From: Monodelphis domestica
Taxonomy: Eukaryota > Chordata > Mammalia > Didelphimorphia > Didelphidae
Assembly (NCBI RefSeq): GCF_027887165.1
Contig: NC_077227.1
Coordinates: 61,400,900 to 61,464,899, forward strand
Direction of reading: 5' to 3'
Length of the DNA stretch: 64,000 nt
Below the pieces are notes generated by a model. That model did no database searches, was not told where the DNA came from, and saw only the letters and a program-made list of their open reading frames with translations. The translations under genes and the position numbers were made by a program. Shown here piece by piece: positions 44,311-56,088 of this stretch. How positions within the stretch are numbered: the stretch's first letter is position 1; every line of letters begins with the position of its first letter.

Positions 44311-45055
44311 TGTGAAATTGGTGGGGAGGGAGGCTCCCTCCTACCATGAAACATGCCTGACCCATAGTGACGCCACAGTATGGTTCTGCCTATACGGAGG
44401 ATGGAAAGGCTATCTAGATGGTGTGCAAGTCCAAATGGTAGGTGTTCTGGGATAATATCAGCATCAGCCTTGTCACACGCACTCAATGGGAACACATGTG
44501 TACATGGGAGTCCGTGACCTGACCATGGTAGGGGGAGGCCAGAGCAGGGACCTGAAGGAGCTCCTTCTCTTCCACAAAGTCCTTGGTATTCCCTGGAGTT
44601 CTCCGGTCTTGGGGACCCCTAGGCATCTGCACCTTTTCTCAGAGACACTTCAAAGCCCCCAGCTGAGCCCCCTGAGCTTCCAAAGAGGCTCCCATGGCCG
44701 GAACTTCAGGACCCCTGGGGCCAGCTCAGGGTTTAATGATTACAGAAGGAAGCCTGGATGGAGGCACCTGCTGCCAATTCCCATGACCTTTCCCATCATG
44801 GTTCAATCATTTCAGGTACCCCCACCCCTTCTCCTCCCTGGCCTTTCCATCCTGCTGGGGCCAGGAACAATTAATGAAGCTCCTAAAAGAACTGGGCTCT
44901 TTACATAGAGTCCCATTTGGTATATTAATTAATAGGAAGGAGAATAGTCATGTTCCGTGCTCCTTCTAGACTCCTACCTCCTCCCTCCTCAAGCTACAGT
45001 GGGATACTCCCTTGCAAGGTAGCTAGTTGGTAGTCCCAGGTAGGCTTCAGTCTCA
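44311..45055. other. Unique sequence with 140-codon frame
   Basis: The plus frame 44486-44908 is open but has no recognisable domain, and the region lacks splice-site support. No repeats seen; a possible conserved non-coding stretch near 44690-44940 (taatgattacagaaggaa, ttaattaataggaagg). Confidence 0.3.
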
Positions 45056-45655
45056 CCATCTCTTGGGCAGGTAGCTAAATCTAATTCAGAATGCCACACT
45101 CTTTCCAGCCTCCCCCGATCCATCTTGCCTATCCAAATCCTAGAAGCTCAAAACACATCTTCTCTATGAAACCTTCCCTGACCTCAGTGATCGCCCTCTT
45201 ATCTGAATAGACCTCATGATTCCCTCCCTCCAAAATCTTTGGCAGCTCCCTACTGCCACTAGGACAAGGTTTGAACTCCTCAGCCTGGCATTTAAGGTCC
45301 AGTGGAGTCTACCTCCAAATTCCCTTTTCAGTCTTATTTTCCGCTACTCCTCTGAACATGTTTTGTCCCCCTGGATGAACATTCTAATGTCTGAAATTCT
45401 TCTCTCTCTTCATGACTCAGTCCAGGCACCACTACCTACTAGAACCTTCCAAGAATCGCCATTTGTTCCTAGAATGATTTATGTGGATCTCCTTGCTCTT
45501 GTCATTCCTTCCAATGTATTATGTGCACTAATTAGATTTCTTTTTGCATTCCCTAGTTAGCATGGGAGCTCCTTGAAGATAGGAACTATAGCTCGTTCCA
45601 TCTTTGTAACTTGCACACGTTAGATGAGGAATAAATTCTTGCTGAAAGAACTCTA
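45056..45655 (+). mobile_element. L2 LINE 3' region
   Basis: ctctatgaaaccttccctga, ggcagctccctactgccact, cctcagcctggcatttaagg, gggagctccttgaagatagg. These are the L2 phrases, although blocks are in a rearranged order, suggesting two overlapping copies. The open frame 45216-45560 is L2-derived. Confidence 0.7.
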
Positions 45656-45724
45656 AGACCACACAGAAGAACCTCACTAGTTAACACCTACATAGCAAAC
45701 GGTGCAGGAACCTATCATTATCTC

Positions 45725-46035
45725 GAATGCATTCACTGCCTAGAAGACATCTTAGAGCTCAAAGGGAACATGGAAATCATTTGGTACAGCCTCTTCACTT
45801 TACAGAAGGGCAATTGTGACCTAGGAATAGGAAGGGCCTCTGGCAAAGTTAGATAGCTAATGGCAGTCCCTAGACTATAAAGCCCGGGTTTTTCAGCATT
45901 CATCCTCACTAGATCCTGAGCTCTTTGAGGGCAGAGCTCATGAACTATGGCTTTTTTAAATCTTTTCTCTGAATACCTTTATGTATTTTCCACATCCCAT
46001 CCTCCAGTACTTAGCACAATGCTGAGCATATACCA
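45725..46035. repeat. MIR3-like unit and L2 3' end
   Basis: 45755-45890 (ctttacagaagggcaattgt). 45910-46030 (gagctctttgagggcagagc, cagtacttagcacaatgctg). Confidence 0.6.
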
Positions 46036-46041
46036 GACTCT

Positions 46042-46231
46042 CTTTTTTAAACTCTTACCTTCCATCCTAGAATCAATACTAGGTATTGGTTTCCAAGGCA
46101 GAAGAATGGTAAGGGCTAGGCAATCGGGGTTAAGTGACTTGCCCAGGGTCACACAGCTAGGACCTATCTGAGGCCAGTTTTGAACTTGGGACTGGGTCTG
46201 ACTCTTAATTCACTAAGCCACCTAGCTGTCT
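46042..46231 (-). mobile_element. SINE-A copy (minus), first of two
   Basis: aaactcttaccttccatcct, cggggttaagtgacttgccc, ctaagccacctagctgtc. Confidence 0.92.
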
Positions 46232-46243
46232 TTACAGCCCCTA

Positions 46244-46422
46244 TTTTTTGAACCCTTATCTTCCATCTTAGAATCAATACTAATTATTGGTTCCAAGACA
46301 GAAGAGCAGTAAGGGCTAAGAAATAGGGGTTAAGTGACTTGCCCAGGGTCACATAGCTAGAAAATGACTGAGGCCAGATTTTACCCTGGGACCTCTCATC
46401 TCTAGGCCTGGCTCTTAATCCA
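46244..46422 (-). mobile_element. SINE-A copy (minus), second of two
   Basis: gaacccttatcttccatctt, aggggttaagtgacttgccc, aggcctggctcttaatcc; the tRNA-like head end is missing. It lies 12 bp from the preceding copy in the same orientation. Confidence 0.9.
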
Positions 46423-46559
46423 AACCCCCTCCCCACAGACTCTTAATAAAGAAATTACTGATCAACTGACATTGCCCAGCCATCTGTATTCAATGTTGCC
46501 CAGACCTGAGCAAATGCCCGGGGACTAGTCTCAACATAGAACAACAACAAATAAAGGAC

Positions 46560-46925
46560 AGACATTCTTTCTTCCCCCATGGCACAACTTTCTGCTTCTA
46601 GTCTATGTTTCTAGTAGAATGGATGCTCCTTGAGGACCAGAACTGTTTTTCATTTTTGTCTTTTGTATGGCTATTTGTGTACTCTTGGGGAACAGGGCTG
46701 GATTTAGTCAGATAATCTGGGTGCAAATTCCAGCGTGGCCTCTTACTTACATTGGGTAGGTCATCTAATCTCTCAAGGTCTCATTTTCTTTCTCTTTAAA
46801 ACAAGGAGCCTGGGCTAGATAACCTCTAAACTCAATTTCAGTTCTAAAAAGGATGGTCCTGTGACACTAGGACCTAGTGCAGCATAATGGATTAATAAAT
46901 GCTTACTGAATTTGGTTGGAATTCA
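46560..46925 (+). repeat. L2 and MIR fragments
   Basis: 46615-46680 (gatgctccttgaggaccaga), 46690-46860 (gtaggtcatctaatctctca, gggctagataacctctaaac), 46885-46920 (attaataaatgcttactgaa). Confidence 0.6.
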
Positions 46926-47688
46926 GTTTACTTCCCCACCTCCATCTGAAGGATCTAGCCAGAAGAAAAAAAAATCTATTTTTGAAGGTAACCCAAATAC
47001 TTCCTATTATAAAAATGTGGAAAGAATCACCAGGTAATCTTCAGTAAACACACTTTCCGATAGCTCTTCCCAATAAGATGAAGGCTCCCCTTTGCCCAAG
47101 GATGTTTTCCAGGAGAGCTCGCCAAAAATCAGGGAGAGTTACAGACTCTCCCTGCAGACTCCTTGCAGACCCCTGAAAGAACCTAGTCTGTTTGATTATC
47201 CCACTGGCCAAAGTGCTCCCTGAGGACAACATTGATAATTCAGAGGAAGATGGGATACCAAAGAAGAAAAGGAAAGAAATTCAAGGAATGGAGGAGATAG
47301 CCTAGAATGAAGGAACTAAAGTTTTAAATTAAAGAGGAAAAGTGAAGTAGGGAGCCTGAGAAGAAGGACAACATGCTCAGAGCTCTGGAAAGGATTTTTT
47401 TTTCTCTCCTGGTGTGTTGGAGGGAAAGAGGGAGACAAAGGAGGGCAGCAGGAGAGAGGAAGGGAATGTTAGGTAGTAAATGTGATTAGGAGAGGTAAAC
47501 AGTGGCAGGCCCATTCACACATTGCCCTTCATCATGCAATTAGTTTGTTAACAGCTTCACTATGCAGGGCTTCTGTACTCTGGCTCCCAGGCACACAAGT
47601 CAGATACAGTAAATTAACTTAATATCTTGCCATCATGGCAAACCATATCTGGAGCCAAATGGAGAAATGAAAAGAGAAGAGCAGCATA
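46926..47688. other. Mostly unique sequence
   Basis: Includes a repeat-free stretch at 47490-47610 (catgcaattagtttgttaac) that might be conserved. No gene recognised. Confidence 0.4.
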
Positions 47689-47689
47689 G

Positions 47690-47818
47690 GGAAGTGGGAG
47701 ATGATGGAAGGAAATACAGTGGAGGAGGAGGAGAAGAAGAAGGAAAAAGAGAAGGAGGAGGAGGAAAAAAGGAGGAGGAAGAGGAAGAAGAGGAGAACAA
47801 GAACAAGAAGATTGTGAA
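47690..47818 (+). repeat. GA-rich (GGAGGA/GAAGAA) tract
   Basis: Purine-only trinucleotide-like sequence; frames with poly-E, poly-K or poly-L here are artefacts. Confidence 0.9.
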
Positions 47819-47819
47819 G

Positions 47820-48010
47820 GACTCTCAATGCCTGGAAAATAATTTATATTTGATTCTAGAGGCAAGAGAGAACCACTGAAGGTTTTTAAAGTAGAAGTTA
47901 AATGGGAGTCTACCGAAACTTAGAGAACTTAAGGGACTTGCTGGAGGCTATGCAATTAGTATTAGAGAGAGAGATTTGACCCAGGTCTTCCTGCCTCCAA
48001 GATCAACCCA
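47820..48010. repeat. Ancient repeat and SINE traces
   Basis: gagagaaccactgaaggttt at 47866 belongs to the unnamed family of 11.1-11.4 kb; 47940-48010 is SINE-like. Confidence 0.4.
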
Positions 48011-48019
48011 GGCAGGCAG

Positions 48020-48225
48020 TTGGTGGCCAGTAAATTTGTATTGTTTTGATTTGATTCATTGTGATAAATAGAAAAACATAAAGGAATTCAGATTATGGAA
48101 TTTTAGAGGCTAAAGATCATCTATTACAAATCCCTCTTTTTACAGATAAGAAAACCAAGGCCAAAAGAGGTGCAATAAATTGCCCAAGATTATACAGACA
48201 ATAAATAATCAAGACTATTTGTAAA
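48020..48225 (+). repeat. Unnamed module, copy 1
   Basis: tggccagtaaatttgtattg ... gattcattgtgataaat, then a MIR3-like part (aaagatcatctattacaaat, gataagaaaaccaaggcc). Copy 2 is at 55428-55620. Confidence 0.55.
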
Positions 48226-48284
48226 GTAACCCCAACAGGAATGATGGCTACTGAAATCTATAAAGGAAGGAGTACCTGGCAGCT

Positions 48285-48540
48285 ATATATCAAAGTGAAT
48301 AGTGCCTTATCTAGAGGTGAAGCTAGAAGAACTGAATTCAAATCCTGCCTCTGATCTTTATTAGTTCTGTGACCCTGGGCAACTCACTTAGCCTCTATCC
48401 ACCCTAATTTCCTCAACTATAAAAAAGGGATAATCTACCCCCTCAGAGTTGTTGTGAGGATCAAATGTGATAATCTATGTAAAGAGCTTTACAAATCTTA
48501 AAGTGCTATCTGAATGCTAGCTACTTTAGTTTTATCATTA
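48285..48540 (+). mobile_element. CORE-SINE
   Basis: actgaattcaaatcctgcct, gtgaccctgggcaactcact, gttgtgaggatcaaatgtga, tacaaatcttaaagtgctat. Confidence 0.8.
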
Positions 48541-48894
48541 TAATCTGAGGTGCTCTTTATTTTGCTCTAATATATCCCTACATCCCCTAACAGCTGGTTT
48601 AAACTAAGTTTGGGCTCCTGCTACAAAACACAAGACATAAGAAATGTATCTTAACAGTTTTAATGAAGGCCAGATACTTTACTTAGAAACAACAGACAAG
48701 TAGCTTTGAGGATAGAAGTGTAAGGAGAGCTCTAATGCATGAATTTGCTAATCACTTTTCTGGGTTAGAGACATTCACCAGTTATCTTGGAGGTGGAGGA
48801 AAAACTTTTTAAACACAACTTCTCTTTGTCTTGTAGCCAAATTCACTAGGAATTTGCTGCTTTCTTGCACCATTAAAAATATTTTTCAATGTTC
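48541..48894. other. Unique sequence
   Basis: No repeat or gene recognised. Confidence 0.4.
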
Positions 48895-49310
48895 ACAATC
48901 AGCTTGGCACAAAGACAAAATTTAAGATTTGGGATCAGAAGATCTGGTTTAAAAATCTCACTTCTCCTATGTACTACCCATTTGATCTTAGTCACTTCAT
49001 CTCTCTAGGAAACAGTTGCCTCATCTGTAAAATGGAAATCATTAAACTAGACAATCTCTAAGGTACCTTCCCACTGTAAATATCTAATAAGAAAGGCAGC
49101 ATGGTATTATGGAAAGAGTCATGGGCTTGGAGACAGAAAGACCTCAGTTCAAATCCTCCCAAATATTTTCAAGCTGTGTGATCCTAGAGAGATTATTAAC
49201 TCCTTTTGAGACTCAGCTTCCTCATCTGCAGGATGTGAAGAAAAATAGCACCTATATAGCATTGTTCTGGCTCAATATATAAGCAAATAATATTATAATA
49301 TTCACAGAGC
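48895..49310 (+). repeat. MIR and CORE-SINE
   Basis: 48925-49085: gttgcctcatctgtaaaatg, aactagacaatctctaaggt. 49095-49300: catgggcttggagacagaaa, gacctcagttcaaatcctcc. Confidence 0.7.
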
Positions 49311-49835
49311 ACCTTGAAAACCTGAAAGTTATCCAATTTCAGTTATGATTTATTATCATCACTACCACTATCACCATCAACATCATTGTATGAAACCAAT
49401 AATAGTCAGTAGTTTAGGTCCAAACTCATGTCCCTGTGTAGGTATTTTCTCTTTGTCCTCTAATCTTTTTCTTAGAAGTTCAATCATTCAAAATCACTTC
49501 TCCAACATGGGTCACTATCCAAAAGATCTGTTGGCCTAAGAGACTTATATCCAAAGTCATATTATATTGATGAGCTTAAAAAATGTTTAAAAATATTTTC
49601 TTGGTTATATTTTTGTATTCATCTGTATCTAGAATCATTTATGTACTCATTCCATAACTCCCCAGCTAAATATGAACTCCTGAAGATTAGGATTTATGCC
49701 TTTTCTATATTCTGTCAATCTCCCCTCCCTCTATGACCTTACACAATGATTTTCCTTTAAATGGGCAGACATCAACCTTTCTATAACTAGGAAATCAGCT
49801 AATACTTAAAGTTAAGCGAACAGCCAACATGGGAC
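49311..49835. other. Unique sequence with L2-like trace
   Basis: 49640-49720 (tccccagctaaatatgaact) looks L2-like. Nothing else seen. Confidence 0.4.
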
Positions 49836-50480
49836 CAGAGTCATGATGGTGGAATAGAAAAGCATGTAGCAGAATTCCTCTAAAATCCCCTTCCAAACAA
49901 CTTTAACATAATGTCTCAAATCAAATTCTGGAGGGGCAGAGCCAACAAAAGAGATATTCACCCTATAACAACCTAGGAAGTTGGAAAGAAAGATCTATGA
50001 CATGGACGTGGAACCTGACCCCGGAGCCCTCATAGATGAAACATAAGTGATGGGACTAAGTGGTGATGACAGAAGCAACAACTTTGGAAGTTCTCAAGCC
50101 AGGGATAGTAAGGGGATTTGGCCACTGGTAAGAAAGAGAATACTAGGGACCCCTGTGTTAGCACTGGATGCAGGATCAAATACTATTGGGCAATTCCATT
50201 GTCTATACTCACTTCTAGGTCAAAAGACTTGGAATATGGTATTCTAGAGGGTAAAGAGCTAGGATTACAACCAAGAATAACCTACCCAGCAAAAATGAGT
50301 ATAATTCTGTAAGAGGAATAATGAATATTTAATAAAATAGAGCATTCCTGGTGAAAAGACCAGAGCTAAAAAGAAAATTTGACTTTCAAATAAAAGACTC
50401 AAAAGAAGTATAAAAAGGTAAACATGAAAGAGAAATCATAAGGGACTCCATAAGATTAAACTGTCTACCTTTCCATATGA

Positions 50481-50511
50481 GATTTTATATATATATATAT
50501 ATATATATATA
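50481..50511 (+). repeat. (AT)n run
   Basis: About 14 TA/AT units inside the old L1 leader region. Confidence 0.95.
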
Positions 50512-50809
50512 AAACTTCTATGAAAATGATCAATATTAGGACAGTTAGAAAGATTCTATGTAGAAAGAGGGTGAAGAAATGAATAGCTTCATTAGGATGA
50601 GATAAAAAAAAAGGATAAGATGGAAAGAGAGATACCTTAGGAGAAAAGATAAGGGAGAAGTAGAATGAAGCAAATTATCTCATATAAAAGAGGCATATAA
50701 GGAAGAGATTTTAGAATAGAGGGGAAAATAGGAGAGGGGTGAGCAACACTTGACTCTCATTTACATTTAAAATAGTTCAAGAAGGGAAAATACAGAAATA
50801 TAGATACAT

Positions 50810-50875
50810 ACATAAATAGAAAGAGAGATAGACAGACAGGCAGACAGACAGAGAAACCAACTGATAGGTAGGCAC
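50810..50875 (+). repeat. Short GATA/GACAGACA repeat
   Basis: Irregular tetranucleotides inside the old L1. Confidence 0.8.
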
Positions 50876-51477
50876 ATAAACAATTGTTCTAGAAATTGAT
50901 CTTACCTAATAGGGAAGTAAGAAGGAAAGATCATAAGAGGAAGGAAGGCGATAAAAGGGAGGGTAGATAAAAGAAGTTTATAGTCTGAAGTAAAATGAAC
51001 TTTTAAGGAAAGTCAGGACAAAAAGAGAGAGTGAAGAATAAACAGAAGAAAATAGAATAGAAATGCATAGTTAGCAATCATGACTGTGAATGTGGTTGGA
51101 AAGAATTTACCCTTAAAACAGAAGCAGATAGCAGAATAGATTAGAAACCAGAATTCAACAATATGTTGTTTATAAGAAATACATTTGAAACAGAGAAACA
51201 TGCAAAAAGACTGAAAAGAAGAGACTGTAGCAGAATCTATTAAGCTTCAGCTGGATTTTTAAAAAAAAAGACAAAAGGTAGCAATCGTGATCTCAAACAA
51301 AGCAAAAGCAAAAAAAAATGATCTATTTAAAAGGGATAAACACTGAAACTACATCCTGTTAAAAGGAATTATAGATAATGAAATAATGTCAATATGAAAC
51401 ATAAAAACTAAATGGCAAAGCATTCAAATACTCAAAGGAAAAATTAAATGAATTAGAGGGAAAAAATAGGTTAAAAA

Positions 51478-54400
51478 AACTATACTAGTGGGAGACCTCA
51501 ACTTTCCTCTTTCAAAGCTAGAAGTTAGTCCAGCAGATGAATTGATTCTTAGGTAAAATAGATATGACAGATCTCTGGAGAAAACCAAATGGAAATAGAA
51601 AGGAATATATCTCTTTCTCAGCCATACATGGCACCTTCACAAAAACTGACCATGTTTTAGACCATAAAAACTTCACAGCCAAATACAGAAAAAAGTAGAA
51701 TTATTCAATGCACCCTTTTCAGACCATAATGGAAGAAAAATTATATGTAATCAAGGGATGTAAAAGCATAGATTAAAAGCTAATTGTAAACCAAATAATG
51801 TAATCTTAAAGAATGATGAATGACTTTTGTATATCCACCTCCAAAGAAAGAATTGATAAATAGAAATAAGTAAGGCAGAGTCTACATATATATTGTCAAG
51901 TGATACTTTCTCTAATGAGAGAAGTTTAGGGAACAAGTTAATTAAATGTCACAATGTAACAAATAAATATTTTTAATATTTAAAAAAGAATGAATGGATC
52001 AAATAACAAATTATAAAAATAATGAATAATTTCATCAAAGAAAATTACAATAAAACAACATACCAAAATTTGTGGGATGCCACCAAATCAGCACGTAGGG
52101 GAAATTTTATATCTCTAAATGCACACATCAATAAAAAATAAATCAGAGAAAGAACAGATCAATGAATTGGCCATATAATTAAGACAAAAAAACTGGAAAA
52201 AGAATGAATTTAAAGTCCTCCATTAAATGCCAAAATGGAAATACTGAAAATCAAAAGAAAACTTAATAAAACTGAAAGTAAAAAATCATTAAATTAACAA
52301 TAAAACTAGAAGCTTGTTTTATTTTAAAATAAAAACATAAACCATTGATTAATTTGATTTTAGAAAAGAAAGAATAAAACCAAATTACCACTATCAAAAA
52401 TAAAAAATGTGAATTAACCACCAATGATGATGAAATTAAAGCAGTTATTAGGAAATATTTTCTCCAATTATATGCCAATAAAATTGTCGATCTAAATGGA
52501 ATGGATGAATATTTGCAAAAATATAAACTCCCAGTGGAAACACCGAGAAAAAGCAACTGCCTGAATACAGAGGTTGAGGGGACATGACAGAGGATAGACT
52601 CTAAATGAACACTCTAATGCAAATACTATCAACAAAGCAATGGGTTCAAATCAAGAAAACATCTAATGCCCAGTGGACTTACGCGTCGGCTATGGGGGGT
52701 GGGGGGGAGGAAAAGAAAATGATCTATGTCTTTAACGAATAATGCTTGGAAATGACCAAATAAAATATATTTAAAAAAAAATATAAACTCCCAGATTAAC
52801 AGAAGAAGAAATAGTATACTTAAATAACCCACTCTCAGGAAAAAGAAATTAAAAAACCATCACTGAGTTCTCTAAGAAAAAATTCCCAGGAACAGATGGA
52901 ATCACAAATGAATTCTACTAAACATTTAAGGAACAATTAATTCCAATATCATATAAATTATTAGAAAAATATGTAAAGAAATAATCTTACCAAATTCCTT
53001 TTATGACACAAATATGTTTTGGTACCTAAACTAGAAAGTGCAAAAATAGAGAAATAAAACTACAGACCAATCTTCTTAATCAATATCAGTGCAAAAAAAT
53101 TAATAAAATACTAGCAATAAGAGTATAGCAATATATCACAAAGATCATACACTATGATGAGGTGGGATTATGCCAGAAATGCAAAACTGGTTCAATAGTA
53201 GGAAAACTATAAGCAGAATTGACCATATCAATAACAATAACAAAAATCATATGATTATATCAGTAGATGCAGAAAAGGTCTTTGACAAAATACAATATCC
53301 ATTCCTAGTTTTTTTAAAAACTCACACACATACACACATACAAGAAAGCATAGAAATCAATGGAGCCTTTCTTAAAATGATAAGTAGTATCAATATAAAA
53401 CCAAGAGCAAGCATTTTCTATTAAAAGGATAAACTTGAAACCTTCCATACAAGATCAGGGGTGAAGAAAAGATATCCATCATCACAACTATTATTCAATA
53501 TTGCACTAGTAATACTAGCTATAGTAATAAGACAAGAAAAAGGAATAAAATAGACAATGAAGAAATAAAGCTATCACTCTTTGCAGATGACATGATGGTA
53601 TACTTAGAGAACCCTAGAGAATCAACTTTTAAAAATTGTTTAAAAAATTAAAAACTTCAACAGAGTTACAAGATATAAAGTAAGGCAACATAAGTCAGCA
53701 GTATTTCTACATACCATGAACAAAACCCAGCAGGAAAAGATAGAGAAATTCCATTTAAAATAACTGCACAGTAATAAAAAACTTGAGAGTCTATCTGCTC
53801 AGACAAACCCAGGGACTATATCAACATAATTACAAAACACTTTTCACGGGAATAAAAACAGATCTAAACAACTGAAGAAATATTAATCAGCTCATGGATA
53901 AGTCAAGCCAATAAATAAACATGGCAATTCTAAGTTAATTTACTATTCAGTGCCATATCAATCAAAATGCCAAAGAATTATTTTATAGTGCTAGAAAAAC
54001 TAGTAGCAAAATTTATTCTGGAAGAGGAAATATAGAAAATCAATGGAAAAAAAATTGTTAAGGAAGGCAGCCTAGCAATTCCCGATTTCAAACTATATTA
54101 CAAAGTAGTAATCATCTAGACAATCAGGAACTTGCTAAAAAAAAAAGTAGTGGATCAAGAGAGTAGATTAGGTACACAATTCATAGTAGTAAATGACCAT
54201 AGTAATATAATGTTTGATAAACCCAAAGATCAAAGCTTTTGGTGCAAGAATTCAACCTTTGGCAAAAATTCTTGGGAAAACTAAAAAACAGATTGGCAGA
54301 AATGATTAGACCAACATCTCCTACCAAATACCAAGATAAGGTCAAAATGGATAAATGCATAAAGGGTGATCTATAAGTAAATTGGGAGAGCATGGAGAAA

Positions 54401-55150
54401 TGTTCCTGTCAGATCTGTGGATAAAGGAAGAGTTTATAACTAAACAAGAGATAGATGGTATTGGGGGAAGATAATTTTGATTACATGAAACTAAAAGGCT
54501 TTTGCATAAAGTAATGCAGTCAAAATTAGAAGGAAAACAAGAAACTGGGGAGGAAATTAGCAGTAAGTTTCTCTGGTAAAGATATCATTTGTCAAATATA
54601 TTGGGAAGTGAGCTAAATTTATAAAAAGAGCCATTCCCAGTTGATACATGATCGATGGTGGCAGTTTTCAAAAGAAGAAATCAAAGCTATCAATAGTGAC
54701 TTCATAAAAAATGCCCTAAATCACTACTAAATAAAGAAATGAAAATTCATACAACTCTGAGATACCACTTCACCCCTCACAGATTGGCTAACATCACAGG
54801 AAAGAAAAATAACAAATGCCAGCAACGATGTGGAAAAATTGGGACACTGATGGTTGTTAGGAGTTGTGAACTAGTCTGATAATTCTGGGAAACAATTAGA
54901 ACAATTTGGAACTACACTCAAAGGATTATGAAACTGTACATACTCTTTGGCCCAGCAATATTACTAACAAGGTGTCTAGCCTGGAGAATTCAGAGGAAAA
55001 GAAAAAGGACCCATCTGCACAAAAATATTCGTAGCAATATTTTTTTGAAGTGGCAAAGAATTGGAAATCAAGGAAATGTCCATCATTTGGGGAGTGGCTG
55101 AACAAGTTGTGGTGTTGGATTCTGATGGATATGAAAATTTGTTTGCACGA
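51478..55150 (+). pseudogene. Decayed L1 ORF2
   Basis: Remains of the L1 endonuclease/reverse transcriptase. The endonuclease end is visible around 51600-51670 as EYISFSAIHGTF and DHVLDHK, the usual L1 block before the RT. Near 53050-53300 the coding for the RT fingers and palm (TDQSS-like, GIMPEMQNWF) is seen. The catalytic box FADDMMVYL is at about 53579-53605. Later parts include the GEWLNKLWCW block at 55095-55125. The frame is broken many times and a nested insertion separates the endonuclease part from the RT. Confidence 0.82.
52517..52794 (+). mobile_element. L1 3'-end insertion nested in old L1
   Basis: Body 52535-52777. Duplication aaaatataaactcccag at 52518-52534 and 52778-52794. 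Its 3' UTR (cttacgcgtcggctatgggg, atgcttggaaatgaccaaat) matches the L1 at 4.1-6.2 kb, so both belong to one subfamily. Confidence 0.95.
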
Positions 55151-55304
55151 CTGCATATGTATAACCTATATCCAATTGCTTGTCTTCCCAAGGAGGGCAG
55201 AGGAGAAGGGGAGAGTAAGAGAATTTAGAAATCAGCATTTTAAAAAATGAATGTTAAAAATTGTTTTTACATGTAATTGGGAACATTTTTTAAATAATTG
55301 TGAG

Positions 55305-55427
55305 AGAATGCTATCATGATGAGCAAGATGGCTTCAGAAAAACCTGGGAGAACTTCTATGAACTCATGCAAAGCGAAGAGAACAAAACTAAAAGAATACA
55401 GTAATATCAAAATTGTACAACACTTGA
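55305..55427 (+). mobile_element. L1 ORF2-end-like fragment
   Basis: ctatgaactcatgcaaagcg and aacaaaactaaaagaataca match the end of L1 ORF2 in an old version. It lies directly after the 3' end of the previous L1, so it is a separate copy. Confidence 0.5.
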
Positions 55428-55622
55428 TGGCCAGTAAATGTTTAGCATTTTCATTTGATTTATCCTGATAAATGGGGGGGAAGAATTTTTATCTATAAAA
55501 TATTAGCGCTTAGAGATCATCTATTATATATCTTTCCTTATAGAGATAAGGAAACTGAGGACAGGTGAGATAAACTAATTTGCTCTAGGTTACACAGGGA
55601 ATAAGTAACAGAAACCACATTA
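55428..55622 (+). repeat. Unnamed module, copy 2
   Basis: tggccagtaaatgtttagca ... gatttatcctgataaat, then agagatcatctattatatat and gataaggaaactgagg; matches 48020-48225 in order. Confidence 0.55.
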
Positions 55623-55829
55623 AGCCTCCTGTGTTGAGATTTCATGCCTTTTGCACTACATGAAATTGTCTAAGTGACTTACTGTCAAGTTGACAAAGGC
55701 TGTTACTGGTGAGGTTGGGATACTTGACCAAAGGAAATTCTGACCTATTTAGCTCCATTAGTTTACCAGTCCAGAAAATAGGAAAGAAAGGATCTAGCTG
55801 GCCAGGTCATCCATCAGCTCCTAGGTTTA

Positions 55830-56088
55830 GAACTCAAAGGGATCTTAAAGGTCACTTTCCTTGAGGTCAGATACTATGGTTTTTGCCTTCCGTACTGCTT
55901 AGTTCAGCTACTAGCACTTTAAAAAAAAAAAAGGTTTGTTGATTAACTAAACTAATCTAACCCCTTCGTTAATGGATGAGGAAATTCATATCCAGAAAGG
56001 TTAAGATTTACCCAAAGTCACTCAGGCAAACAAGCAGCAGAGGGAAGATTCGAACTCATGTCTTTGGTTTATAGTCCCCTAGCATAAA
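55830..56088. repeat. MIR3-like unit split by L2 end
   Basis: Left part gaactcaaagggatcttaaa, right part ctaaccccttcgttaatgga. Between them an L2-like 3' end (ccttgaggtcagatactatg) with an A-run at 55920-55932. Confidence 0.6.

Larger units (their letters stand above)
49836..55304 (+). mobile_element. Old, nearly full-length L1
   Basis: About 5.4 kb. It begins with leader sequence including ctggaggggcagagccaaca, followed by about 1.4 kb without a recognisable ORF1, then ORF2 remains (endonuclease near 51.48-51.68 kb, RT near 52.85-53.65 kb, C-terminal part to about 55.15 kb) and an old-type 3' end (acatgtaattgggaacattt). Stops and indels are everywhere, so it is inactive. A younger L1 is nested at 52517-52794. 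No clear target duplication at the outer ends. Confidence 0.85.

Noticed and set aside
44486-44908. 140-codon plus frame
   Set aside because: Unique sequence with no domain, no splice-site support and ordinary length for chance at this GC content; kept only as a note in the region entry.
45216-45560. 114-codon open frame
   Set aside because: Lies in L2 3' sequence, whose phrases are recognisable; not a gene.
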